Source: Vibrio mexicanus
GTDB lineage: Bacteria > Pseudomonadota > Gammaproteobacteria > Enterobacterales > Vibrionaceae
NCBI RefSeq assembly: GCF_001012815.1
Contig: NZ_JYJP01000132.1
Coordinates: forward strand, 1 to 45,993
Direction of reading: 5' to 3'
Length of the DNA: 45,993 nt
Numbering within the stretch: position 1 is the stretch's first letter; each line of letters begins with the position of its first letter. Position numbers and translations under genes: made by a program. The notes beneath the pieces are model-generated. The model ran no database searches, was not told the origin of the DNA, and was given only the letters and a program-made list of their open reading frames with translations. Of the stretch, positions 35,550 through 44,361 are shown piece after piece.

Positions 35550-36641
35550 ATGAAACGATTCACACTGCTATTGATGGGACTGGCGTTATTTGCGCTAGAG
35601 GCACACGCTGCCCGAATTAAGGATGTTGCTCAAGTAGCGGGTGTTCGTAGTAACCAATTGGTGGGTTACGGCCTTGTAACGGGCTTACCGGGAACGGGTG
35701 AATCCACGCCGTTTACCGATCAGAGCTTCAATGCCATGCTGCAAAATTTCGGCATTCAATTGCCGCCGGGTACGAAGCCAAAAACCAAGAACGTTGCAGC
35801 GGTGATTGTGACGGCTGAATTGCCTCCGTTTTCTAAGCAAGGCCAAACGATTGATGTGACGGTTTCGTCTGTCGGTTCGGCAAAGAGTTTACGTGGTGGT
35901 ACCCTAATGCAAACCTTCCTACAAGGCTTGGATGGGCAAACCTATGCCATAGCTCAGGGTAACTTGGTCGTCAGCGGCTTTAGTGCTTCTGGTGCTGACG
36001 GTTCTAAAATTGTCGGCAACAACCCGACTGCGGGTATGATTTCTAACGGTGCGATTGTTGAACGTGAGATCCCATCTCCGTTTGGTCGCGGCGACTTCAT
36101 TACATTCAACCTACTTGAGTCTGACTTTACAACCGCACAGCGCATGGCGGATGCAGTGAATGATTTCTTAGGTCCACAAATGGCATCAGCAGTCGATGCA
36201 ACGTCAGTTCGAGTTCGCGCACCACGTGATGTGAGCCAACGTGTTGCCTTCCTATCTGCGATTGAGAACTTAGAGTTCAACCCAGCGGACGGTTCCGCCA
36301 AAATCATCGTTAACTCTCGTACCGGTACGATTGTTGTCGGTAAACACGTTCGTTTGAAACCAGCTGCGGTGACCCATGGTGGTATGACGGTTTCTATTAA
36401 AGAAAACCTCAATGTGAGCCAGCCTAATGCATTTGGTGGTGGTCAAACTGTGGTTGTGCCAGACACAGATATTGAAGTGGAAGAAGAGCAGGGCAAAATG
36501 TTCAAATTTGACCCAGGCTTAACTCTTGATGATTTGGTGCGAGCGGTTAACGAAGTTGGCGCAGCGCCTTCAGACTTGATGGCAATTTTGCAAGCACTTA
36601 AGCAAGCAGGTGCCATTGAAGGTCAACTGATCATTATCTAA
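35550..36641 (+). CDS. flgI: Flagellar P-ring protein FlgI
   Basis: FlgI builds the periplasmic P ring. The open frame begins at 35496, but the ATG at 35550 has an AAGG ribosome site and starts a signal peptide (MKRFTLLLMGLALFALEAHA). The 363-residue protein has ARIKDVAQVAGVRSNQLVGY at the mature start, then LVTGLPGTGESTPFTDQSFN. It ends VGAAPSDLMAILQALKQAGA plus IEGQLIII. FlgA is its chaperone. flgJ starts 10 bases after the stop. Confidence 0.96.
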   Translation: MKRFTLLLMGLALFALEAHAARIKDVAQVAGVRSNQLVGYGLVTGLPGTGESTPFTDQSFNAMLQNFGIQLPPGTKPKTKNVAAVIVTAELPPFSKQGQTIDVTVSSVGSAKSLRGGTLMQTFLQGLDGQTYAIAQGNLVVSGFSASGADGSKIVGNNPTAGMISNGAIVEREIPSPFGRGDFITFNLLESDFTTAQRMADAVNDFLGPQMASAVDATSVRVRAPRDVSQRVAFLSAIENLEFNPADGSAKIIVNSRTGTIVVGKHVRLKPAAVTHGGMTVSIKENLNVSQPNAFGGGQTVVVPDTDIEVEEEQGKMFKFDPGLTLDDLVRAVNEVGAAPSDLMAILQALKQAGAIEGQLIII

Positions 36642-36651
36642 GGGGCTTAGT

Positions 36652-37576
36652 ATGATTAACAATGGTAACGACATTGCTTCATTCATGATATCGCCAACTT
36701 AGATAAACTTCGTCAGCAAGCCAATAGCGATGACGGTACTGGTGAAGGTGAGAAAGCGGCATTGACGGCGGCGGCAAAACAGTTCGAAGCAATTTTTACG
36801 ACCATGTTGTTTAAGTCGATGCGTGATGCCAACGCCAACTTCGAAACTGACCTGATGAAAAGTCAGAATCAGGACTTCTACCGCACCATGCTTGATGAGC
36901 AAATGGCCAGCGAGATGAGTGCTTCGGGTTCATTAGGGCTAGCGGATATGATAGTTGCGCAGCTCAGCACTGGTACGGTCGAGAACCAAAACGCAGCCGC
37001 ACGTAATGAGAATTTCGAAGAGATCATGGATCGTGTTAATCGTACACGTGAAGCGCGTACTAATGCGCCTGAGGCCGTTGCTGCAGTGAGCCCAACTCGC
37101 CAAGCTGAACCCACATCGTTTGAATCACCAGAGCAGTTTGTATCGTCGCTTCAGCCGTATGCTGAGCGAGCTGCCAAAGCGCTAGGTGTCGATTCTTCGT
37201 TACTGCTAGCCCAAGCAGCACTTGAAACAGGGTGGGGACAGAAAGTTATTCAAAACTCGAAAGGCAGCAGTAATAACCTGTTTAACATCAAAGCAGACAG
37301 AAGTTGGCAAGGCGATAAAATGTCGACTCAAACGCTAGAATATCATAGCGGTGTCCCTGTCCAAGAGCGAGCGGCATTCCGTTCCTATCGTAGCTTTGAA
37401 GACAGCTTTAATGATTACGTTCGCTTTCTTAATGAGAACCAAGGTACAACTCGGCATTAAGTACCAGCCGTAACTCAGAAGAGTTCATTCAAGGTATTCA
37501 CAAAGCGGGCTACGCAACAGATCCACTTTATACTGATAAAGTCCTGCGCGTTAAGCAGCGCATCGACAGTATGTAG
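36652..37576 (+). CDS. flgJ: Peptidoglycan hydrolase/rod cap FlgJ (frame broken twice)
   Basis: FlgJ caps the rod and cuts peptidoglycan for its passage. As read, the start at 36652 (MINNGND) runs into a stop, the main body is open only from about 36762, and the 3' end stops early at 37460. Restoring one G near 36676 gives NGNDIGFIHDIANLDKLRQQ, and one C at 37439-37440 gives NENPRYNSALSTSRNSEEFI to the stop at 37574. The result is 308 residues. It has an N-terminal rod-binding domain (FEAIFTTMLFKSMRDANANF) and a C-terminal glucosaminidase domain (SLLLAQAALETGWGQKVIQN). It is last of flgFGHIJ, before a strong terminator. Confidence 0.93.
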
Positions 37577-37612
37577 TGGTCTACTACCAACTTGATAATT
37601 CACATCTTCATC

Positions 37613-37640
37613 AAAGAGCTTGTTACGACAAGCTCTTTTC
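37613..37640 (+). terminator. Terminator after flgJ
   Basis: The perfect 11-base stem AAAGAGCTTGT / ACAAGCTCTTT with loop TACG is followed by TCCTTT. Confidence 0.88.
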
Positions 37641-37650
37641 CTTTCCTCGC

Positions 37651-37660
37651 AATACCCCTC
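37651..37660. promoter_or_regulatory. AATACCCCTC motif before flgK
   Basis: The same 10 bases occur before flgF (33001-33010), before flgK here, and before flaD (42916-42925). Each lies ahead of a flagellar promoter. Its role is unknown. Confidence 0.5.
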
Positions 37661-37674
37661 TAAATTCTATTTTT

Positions 37675-37689
37675 TGGCACACATATTGC
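37675..37689 (+). promoter_or_regulatory. Sigma-54 promoter of flgKL
   Basis: TGGCACACATATTGC differs from TGGCACG-N4-TTGC only at the G after the -24 element. It lies 56 bases before flgK. Confidence 0.9.
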
Positions 37690-37744
37690 AAAATAACTTG
37701 TAGGTTTCAGTAATTACTGATTTTTATAGGTTTTCGGGGGCATT

Positions 37745-39618
37745 ATGGCGTCGGATCTTCTGAATCTGGGTTCACAAAGTGTACTTACGGCTCAGAGACA
37801 ACTTAATACTACTGGTCATAACATTTCTAATGTTAATACAGAGGGTTACAGCCGTCAGTCTGTGATCCAAGGTGCCAGTACCCCTCGCCAATATGGGGGC
37901 GAAACCTATGGGATGGGCGTTCATGTGGAAAAAGTTCGCCGCTCTTGGGATCAGTTTGCCGTTAATGAACTCAACCTGTCTACCACCAATTATGCGTTCA
38001 AACGCGATGTTGAAGAGAACCTAGAGATGCTATCTAGCATGTTGTCTTCTGTCGCTTCAAAGAAAATCCCAGAAAATTTAAACGAATGGTTTGATGCCGT
38101 TAAGTCTCTTGCCGATACTCCGAACGATGTTGGTGCGCGTAAGGTAGTGCTTGAAAAAGCGGGTCTAATCACGCAAAACCTTAATGAGTTTCACGAAACC
38201 ATTCGCCGTCAATCGGATGTGACCAATAAGAAGCTCGATTTGGGTATCGAGCGCATGAACCAACTAGCGTTGGAAATTCGTGACGTTCACCGCTTAATGA
38301 TGCGCACACCAGGTCCGCATAACGACCTTATGGACCAACATGAGAAGTTAATTGCTGAGCTGTCTGAATACACCAAAGTAACGGTAACACCGCGCAAAAA
38401 TGCGGAAGGTTTCAACGTACATATTGGTAACGGACACACTCTGGTTTCCGGTGCATCCGCCAGTAAGCTGCAGATGATCGATGGCTACCCAGATGTGCAT
38501 CAACGTCGATTAGCCATGATTGAAGGTAAAGGCATCAAACCGATCACGACCAAAGATATCGACGGCAAAATTGGCGCTATGTTAGACATGCGCGACGAAC
38601 AAATTCCGTATCTGATGGACGAACTTGGCCGCATGGCGGCAAGCTTTTCCTTCGAGGTAAATAAGCTGCAATCTCAAGGCCTCGACTTAAGAGGTAATGT
38701 GGGTGGTTTGATGTTCACCGATGTGAATGCTGAGCTGGTGGCAAAATCTCGTGTGGTAACACCCTCTGACTCTAATGCTGACGTTGCCGCTTTTATCGAA
38801 GATACGTCGCAACTGACCTCTGGTGAGTACTCACTTCAATACAATGGTAGTGACTACATAGTTACTAGACCTAGCGGTGAGCAGGTTGCCATGCAGCTTT
38901 CTGGTAATGCATTATTTATTGATGCCTTCGCATTGAAGTGCGTGGCGGCGTTGTTGCCGGAGAGCGTATCTTGATTCGCCCAACTCGCGACTCTGCCGCC
39001 CAAATGAAGATGATGACTAACGATCCGGCAACCATTGCTGCTCAAAGTTATGAGGCATCGACGACATTTGCCCAAGGTTCGGCAAAGTTCAAAATCAAAG
39101 ATGTGGGTGATGTAAAAGAATTTGAAGTGGTGGTTTCACCAACAGGTGACCAATTTGCCGTGACCGATACCAAAGGCAATATCTTACTCAACCCTCAGCC
39201 ATATCCGCCAACAGGGCCTGTGGATGTGCAAGGTACGATTTTTACATTGACCGATGGCGCCTTGCCGAACGATAAGTTTACGGCAAACCTTGTCCCGTCT
39301 GAGGGTGACAACGGCAATCTGCGCAAACTTCTGAATATTCAAACGCAGAAAAAGCTCAACGACAATGAGTCCACCGTACTCGACCTATACCACAACCTAA
39401 ATACCGATGTGGGTCTTAAAATGTCGACAGCCTCAAGGCTAACAGATGTCTCTCGTTTGGAAAAAGAGGCGGCGCAAGAGCGAGTAGCTTCAATATCGGG
39501 AGTGAACCTCGATGAAGAAGCAGCCAACATGATGAAGTTTCAGCAGGCCTACATGGCGTCTTCTCGAATTATGCAGGCGGCGAATGACACCTTTAACACC
39601 ATATTGGCACTGAGATAG
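37745..39618 (+). CDS. flgK: Hook-filament junction protein FlgK (frame broken near 38925)
   Basis: FlgK (HAP1) joins hook and filament and is exported with help from FlgN. As read, the 5' frame ends after ALFIDAFALKC at 38974, and the rest continues from an overlapping frame. Restoring one base at 38924-38926 gives ALFIDGLRIEVRGGVVAGER. The result is 624 residues with the N-terminal NISNVNTEGYSRQSVIQGAS and C-terminal NLDEEAANMMKFQQAYMASS. Length and both terminal helices match the family. A GGGGG ribosome site precedes the ATG. flgL follows after 13 bases. Confidence 0.95.
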
Positions 39619-39631
39619 GAGGTAGAAAATT

Positions 39632-40822
39632 ATGAATCGTATTTCTAGCTTCCATAACTATCAGTCGGTGCAAAACGACTTAAGAAGACAAGAGCATAAG
39701 GTGCATCACAACCAAGCGCAATTGGCGTCTGGTAAGAAGCTCATGAAAGCCAGTGATGATCCATTGGCAACGCACTATATCCAAAATATAGGTCAGCAGT
39801 CGGAACAGCTCAGGCAGTATACCGACGCGATTACTCTGGTGCGAAATCGTTTGGAACATCATGAAGTGATTATCTCCAATGCCGAGAGTTTTACTGATGA
39901 AGCAAAGCGTTCGGTGATGGAAATGATTAACGGTGCCTTATCACCGGAAGACCGAGAAGCGAAAGCCCGAGAGCTGCAAGAACTCGCAAATAACTTCTTA
40001 AATCTTTCCAATGTGCAAGATGAATCAGGTAACTACATTTTCGCTGGCACTAAGCCGAAGAACCAGCCGTTTTTCCGAGATAATGCCGGTGTGGTGACGT
40101 ATTCTGGTGACGATTACCAAAGAAAGATGCGCATCTCGAATAGCCTTGAGATGCCGGTAAACGATCCAGGCAGTAAGCTGTTCATGGAGATCGATAACCC
40201 ATATGGTGATTATGAGCCACAGTATCAACTGCAACCAGCTTCCGAACTGCTTCTTGAGCGTGCTATTAACCTAAACCCAGATGATACTTCGGTTTACAGC
40301 TTGACGTTCGTAGATATGCCTGATGGCAAATACGGTTATCAGTTAGAGAAAGATGGCTCGGTTGTGAAAGCTGACGAATTTGATCCTCTAAAAGGCATTG
40401 AGCACGAAGGATTAAGAATTCAGGTGAAAGGGCAAATCACCAAAGGTGATGTCATCTCGTTGGAACCAAGACAAACCTACAGCGTGTTTGAAAGTTTGCA
40501 AAGTGCCATCGAGCTTTCTGAAGGTTCGGTGTCTGATGCATCGGTGACCGCCAAACTGCATCAAATTACCCAAGAACTTCACTCAGCGTTTATTCATTTG
40601 ACGAAGGCGCGGACTGATGTGGGTGCTCGCTTGAATACGTTAGATATTCAAGAAGAGCAGCATGCTGATTTCAAAATGACTCTAGCTAAGTCAAAAAGCA
40701 ATTTTGAAGATCTTGATTACGCAGCAGCAGTAATTGAGTTCAATGAAAACACTCGAGCGCTTCAAGCTTCTCAGCAGGCGTTCGGCAAAGCGAAAGATTT
40801 AACCTTGTTTAACTACATCTAA
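39632..40822 (+). CDS. flgL: Hook-filament junction protein FlgL
   Basis: FlgL (HAP3) completes the junction under the filament. The 396-residue protein has the flagellin-like N-terminus (MNRISSFHNYQSVQNDLRRQ and LASGKKLMKASDDPLATHYI) and the C-terminal SNFEDLDYAAAVIEFNENTR, characteristic of FlgL. A strong AGGAGG ribosome site precedes the ATG. It is cotranscribed with flgK. No clear terminator follows before the flaC promoter region. Confidence 0.96.
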   Translation: MNRISSFHNYQSVQNDLRRQEHKVHHNQAQLASGKKLMKASDDPLATHYIQNIGQQSEQLRQYTDAITLVRNRLEHHEVIISNAESFTDEAKRSVMEMINGALSPEDREAKARELQELANNFLNLSNVQDESGNYIFAGTKPKNQPFFRDNAGVVTYSGDDYQRKMRISNSLEMPVNDPGSKLFMEIDNPYGDYEPQYQLQPASELLLERAINLNPDDTSVYSLTFVDMPDGKYGYQLEKDGSVVKADEFDPLKGIEHEGLRIQVKGQITKGDVISLEPRQTYSVFESLQSAIELSEGSVSDASVTAKLHQITQELHSAFIHLTKARTDVGARLNTLDIQEEQHADFKMTLAKSKSNFEDLDYAAAVIEFNENTRALQASQQAFGKAKDLTLFNYI

Positions 40823-40916
40823 TAGAAAGAGCGATAGCCACATTATTAGATAGCGTGACTGGTTTTGATTGCCTTACGTGCCATGCCGTAAGTGCCCAAA
40901 GTTAGAAGCGAAGTTT

Positions 40917-40992
40917 GGCAAGTGCCACACAGTTCATGGCCAGTTCTTCATGGCAAATTACTCGTGGCAATAGGGCGGCAAGTATGCGGCAA
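40917..40992. promoter_or_regulatory. GGCAA array, candidate FlrC enhancer of flaC
   Basis: GGCAA occurs at 40917, 40952, 40966, 40977 and 40988. The last three steps (14, 11, 11 bases) are close to one helical turn, so the copies face nearly the same side of the DNA. The array ends 113 bases before the -24 element. Seen directly; a role as activator site is inferred. Confidence 0.55.
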
Positions 40993-41104
40993 GATTATTT
41001 TAAGACTTCTTTATATAGATGTACTGATAAGAGAAGTAAAAATGGTTTAATTGTAACTTGCTGTAAATTAAAGAATAAAATTTAAATTGAGTGAACTTAA
41101 AAAT

Positions 41105-41119
41105 TGGCACGCTATTTGG
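41105..41119 (+). promoter_or_regulatory. Sigma-54-like promoter of flaC with a non-standard -12
   Basis: TGGCACGCTATTTGG has a perfect -24 half and the correct spacing, but the -12 dinucleotide is GG rather than the near-invariant GC. Confidence 0.65.
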
Positions 41120-41257
41120 ATATATAAATTCAGAGATAAACGAAAAGTTTTTCAGCCTGTGTAATCAGGCTTAGCAAGTCATTTACGGTCAGTGCTTCCA
41201 AATGAGATTAAGCTGGCCGCTTCGCAAGCACTTGCGAACTCACTAGGAGAGCAAAGT

Positions 41258-42397
41258 ATGACCATTACAGTAAATACTAACGTGTCGGCTATGACTGCCC
41301 AGCGTTACCTAAATAAGGCGACTGGTGAACTTAATACCTCAATGGAAAGACTTTCCTCTGGTAATAAGATCAACAGTGCAAAAGATGATGCAGCGGGCCT
41401 GCAAATCTCGAATCGATTGACAGCACAGTCTCGCGGTCTGGATGTGGCAATGCGTAACGCAAACGACGGTATCTCGATCGCTCAAACCGCTGAAGGTGCG
41501 ATGAACGAGTCAACCGCGATTCTGCAACGTATTCGTGATCTATCGCTTCAATCAGCGAACGGTACAAACTCTGCGTCAGAGCGTCAAGCTTTGCATGAAG
41601 AAGTTGCGGCACTTCAAGATGAATTGAACCGTATTGCGGAAACCACATCATTCGGTGGACGTAAGCTACTTAACGGCTCATTTGGTGAGGCATCTTTCCA
41701 GATCGGTGCGAGTTCTGGTGAAGCGATCATTATGGGCCTAACCAGCGTTCGTGCGGATGATTTCCGTATGGGTGGTCAATCTTTCATTGCTGAACAAGGC
41801 AAAAACAAAGATTGGGGCGTAGCGCCAACAGCGGCAGACTTAAAGTTTGAATTTACCACCAAGAGCGGTGAAGCAGTAACGGTTGATATCATTGCGAAAG
41901 AAGGCGATGACATCGAGCAGTTGGCTACCTACATCAACGGTCAAACAGACAAGTTCAAAGCGTCGGTAGACCAAGATGGCAAACTACAGGTTTTCGTAGC
42001 TGAGCCAAACATTGAAGGTAACTTCAATATTTCTGGTGGCTTAGCATCAGAATTGGGCTTGAATGGTGGCCCAGGTGTGGCAACAACAGTAAAAGATATT
42101 GATGTTCGATCTGTTGGTGGTGCACAAAATGCGGTGGGTATTATTGATGCTGCACTTAAGTACGTAGATTCACAACGTGCGGATCTCGGTGCGAAACAAA
42201 ACCGTCTAAGCCACAGCATTAACAACTTGGCGAATATCCAAGAAAACGTGGAAGCGTCAAACAGCCGAATTAAAGATACCGATTTTGCGAAGGAAACAAC
42301 GCAAATGACGAAAGCACAGATTCTGCAACAAGCGGGTACATCGATACTTGCTCAAGCAAAACAGTTGCCAAACTCTGCAATGTCACTATTGCAGTAG
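41258..42397 (+). CDS. flaC: Polar flagellin FlaC
   Basis: This flagellin subunit of the polar filament is exported by the flagellar type III system. The open frame begins at 41192, but the ATG at 41258 has an AGGAG ribosome site and gives the family start MTITVNTNVSAMTAQRYLNK. The N-terminal D0/D1 helices (MERLSSGNKINSAKDDAAGL) and the C-terminal DTDFAKETTQMTKAQILQQA are conserved, with a variable middle. The 379-residue length is typical. It differs from the next flagellin chiefly in the middle and at the ends (LPNSAMSLLQ). The name follows memory of V. parahaemolyticus FlaC; another letter in this species is possible. Confidence 0.9.
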   Translation: MTITVNTNVSAMTAQRYLNKATGELNTSMERLSSGNKINSAKDDAAGLQISNRLTAQSRGLDVAMRNANDGISIAQTAEGAMNESTAILQRIRDLSLQSANGTNSASERQALHEEVAALQDELNRIAETTSFGGRKLLNGSFGEASFQIGASSGEAIIMGLTSVRADDFRMGGQSFIAEQGKNKDWGVAPTAADLKFEFTTKSGEAVTVDIIAKEGDDIEQLATYINGQTDKFKASVDQDGKLQVFVAEPNIEGNFNISGGLASELGLNGGPGVATTVKDIDVRSVGGAQNAVGIIDAALKYVDSQRADLGAKQNRLSHSINNLANIQENVEASNSRIKDTDFAKETTQMTKAQILQQAGTSILAQAKQLPNSAMSLLQ

Positions 42398-42582
42398 TCT
42401 TGGAGCCCTTCATTAGCTGTATCCAGACGTGGAATAATGAAGTAATCCTTGGCAAAACGTAACGTAAGTTAGGATTTAAGCTCTCTCACTCTCACTGCTT
42501 ATTTCTGAGCCCCTGTTACGTTAACGGACGGTCAGCGTGTGTTCATTTCTCTTGATCTCCACACGGCACTGACTAACCAACT

Positions 42583-42620
42583 AGCCCCGGTTCTCTCAAA
42601 GGAAAAGGGGCTTTTTCTTT
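42583..42620 (+). terminator. Terminator after flaC
   Basis: The stem AGCCCC / GGGGCT with a long loop is followed by TTTTCTTTTT. It lies just left of the palindromic repeat element. Confidence 0.7.
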
Positions 42621-42624
42621 TTCA

Positions 42625-42891
42625 TATGCCCAAGTAACCTCAAGATGCGTGGTTCAGCGAGAATTACCTAGTTCGCAAACGCGACAACGATTCGACAATC
42701 TAGTGGTTCTAAATTGAGAATCGTTAACAAAGTGTGCGAGCTAGGCAAACTCGCCCTTCGGGAGCGTGTCACTGAGTCAATTTCTACGTTAAATGACTTG
42801 GAAAGAACGTGTTATTCCGCTGCGTCATTTGCCTTGAACTAGACTCAGTGGCCATGCTCTGAATCCTGCATATTGAAGTCACTTGGGTATA
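42625..42891. repeat. MITE-like palindromic repeat
   Basis: The left end TATGCCCAAGTAACCTCAAG and the inverted right end TATACCCAAGTGACTTCAAT agree at 20 of 24 terminal bases, and further inward pairing is imperfect. No transposase is encoded. The ends recall repeats that I remember as frequent between Vibrio genes; a target duplication is not clear (possibly TA). Confidence 0.7.
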
Positions 42892-43026
42892 ATATAACCC
42901 GCAATAATCGTTCAAAATACCCCTCGGCAAGTCCCTCATTTTCTTTAGTTTTTTTCTAAGAATTTAACTCACCATCATATTTTTCAGTCATTTAGAGAAA
43001 AAATGTCAATCTATAAAATTTTTTTC

Positions 43027-43053
43027 TAAAGGTATTTTTCCTAAGGTCGCTAT
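43027..43053 (+). promoter_or_regulatory. Sigma-28 promoter of the second flagellin
   Basis: TAAA (43027-43030), then 15 bases, then GTCGCTAT. This matches TAAA-N15-GCCGATAA at the key positions, 93 bases before the start. Confidence 0.7.
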
Positions 43054-43146
43054 TAAAGATAACTTTGAGAGAACTCATTGGTTGTCCGAGACGTCGGTAA
43101 CCTTTCGGAACTCCGGGATAATCGGAAATCAATAGGAGAAACCACT

Positions 43147-44283
43147 ATGGCGGTTAATGTTAATACCAATGTTTCGGCTATGACGGCACAGCGCTATTTA
43201 AACAGTGCAACAAGTGCTCAACAGTCATCAATGGAAAGACTATCTTCTGGCTTTAAAATCAATAGTGCAAAAGATGATGCGGCAGGTCTGCAAATCTCTA
43301 ACCGATTGAATGTTCAAAGTCGTGGTCTTGATGTTGCAGTACGTAACGCGAATGACGGTATTTCAATTGCACAGACAGCTGAAGGTGCAATGAATGAAAC
43401 AACTAACATTCTACAGCGTATGCGTGACCTATCACTTCAATCTGCTAACGGCTCAAACTCAAAATCAGAGCGTGTTGCGATTCAAGAAGAAATTGGTGCA
43501 CTGAATAACGAGCTAAATCGTATTGCTGAAACGACTTCATTCGGTGGTAACAAACTACTCAATGGCACATTTGCAACCAAATCATTCCAGATCGGTGCAG
43601 ATAACGGTGAAGCAGTGATGCTAAGCCTAAACAACATGCGCAGCGATGTTTCGGGCATGGGTGGTAGCAGTTACCAGGCGGCAAATGGTAAAGATGCAAA
43701 CTGGGCAGTTCAAGCGGGTTCAAATGATCTTACGATCAACCTGACTGACAAGCTAACAGGAACGGCTGAAACCATTACTATCAACGCTAAAGAAGGCGAT
43801 GATATTGAGCAGCTAGCAACGTACATCAACGGTCAAACTGACATGGTTAAAGCGTCAGTTAACGAAGATGGTCAGCTGCAAGTGTTTACTGACAACAACA
43901 AAGTTGATGGTGCGGCAACCTTTGGTGGCAGCCTTGCCAGTGAGCTTAGCTTTGGTGCTCAAACGGCAGTAACAGTTAACGACATTGATGTAACGTCAGT
44001 GGGCGGTGCTCAAGAGTCGGTAGCAATTGTTGATGCGGCACTGAAATTTGTTGATAGTCACCGCGCTGAACTGGGTGCATTCCAGAACCGATTCAGCCAT
44101 GCAATTAACAACTTAGATAACATCAACGAGAACGTGAATGCGTCTAAGAGCCGAATCAAAGATACAGACTTTGCAAAAGAAACCACTGCATTGACTAAGT
44201 CTCAGATTCTGTCTCAAGCATCTAGCTCTGTTCTTGCACAAGCGAAGCAAGCGCCTAACTCAGCACTTGGTCTACTAGGCTAA
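43147..44283 (+). CDS. flaD: Polar flagellin (FlaD-like)
   Basis: This is a second flagellin, starting at the ATG at 43147 with an AGGAG ribosome site (the open frame reaches back to 43078 without one). It begins MAVNVNTNVSAMTAQRYLNS and ends QASSSVLAQAKQAPNSALGL plus LG, for 378 residues. N- and C-terminal helices are nearly the same as in the preceding flagellin; the middle differs. It resembles V. parahaemolyticus FlaD by memory. It probably depends on sigma-28, unlike flaC. A UUCG-loop terminator follows, and no third flagellin lies next to it. Confidence 0.88.
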   Translation: MAVNVNTNVSAMTAQRYLNSATSAQQSSMERLSSGFKINSAKDDAAGLQISNRLNVQSRGLDVAVRNANDGISIAQTAEGAMNETTNILQRMRDLSLQSANGSNSKSERVAIQEEIGALNNELNRIAETTSFGGNKLLNGTFATKSFQIGADNGEAVMLSLNNMRSDVSGMGGSSYQAANGKDANWAVQAGSNDLTINLTDKLTGTAETITINAKEGDDIEQLATYINGQTDMVKASVNEDGQLQVFTDNNKVDGAATFGGSLASELSFGAQTAVTVNDIDVTSVGGAQESVAIVDAALKFVDSHRAELGAFQNRFSHAINNLDNINENVNASKSRIKDTDFAKETTALTKSQILSQASSSVLAQAKQAPNSALGLLG

Positions 44284-44302
44284 TCTGATAACAGCATGAA
44301 AC

Positions 44303-44332
44303 AAAAAATCCAGCTTCGGCTGGATTTTTTTA
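44303..44332. terminator. Bidirectional terminator after flaD
   Basis: The stem AAAAAATCCAGC / GCTGGATTTTTT with a TTCG tetraloop serves flaD rightward and the lactonase gene leftward. Confidence 0.95.
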
Positions 44333-44361
44333 TGGGTGTCATTTTGTGATGGATAGACACT

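Larger units (their letters stand above)
40823..41257. other. Intergenic region upstream of flaC
   Basis: This 435-base gap has five GGCAA motifs between 40917 and 40992 (spacings 35, 14, 11 and 11), then a sigma-54-like promoter at 41105-41119. No terminator and no credible small gene were seen. Confidence 0.6.
42398..43146. other. Intergenic region between the two flagellin genes
   Basis: This 749-base gap contains the flaC terminator, a 267-base MITE-like palindromic repeat (42625-42891), an AATACCCCTC plus CGGCAA motif (42916-42930), and a sigma-28 promoter. No gene was seen. Confidence 0.65.

Noticed and set aside
35954..36412. 152-residue minus-strand frame inside flgI
   Set aside because: It mirrors flgI codons and has no start signals.
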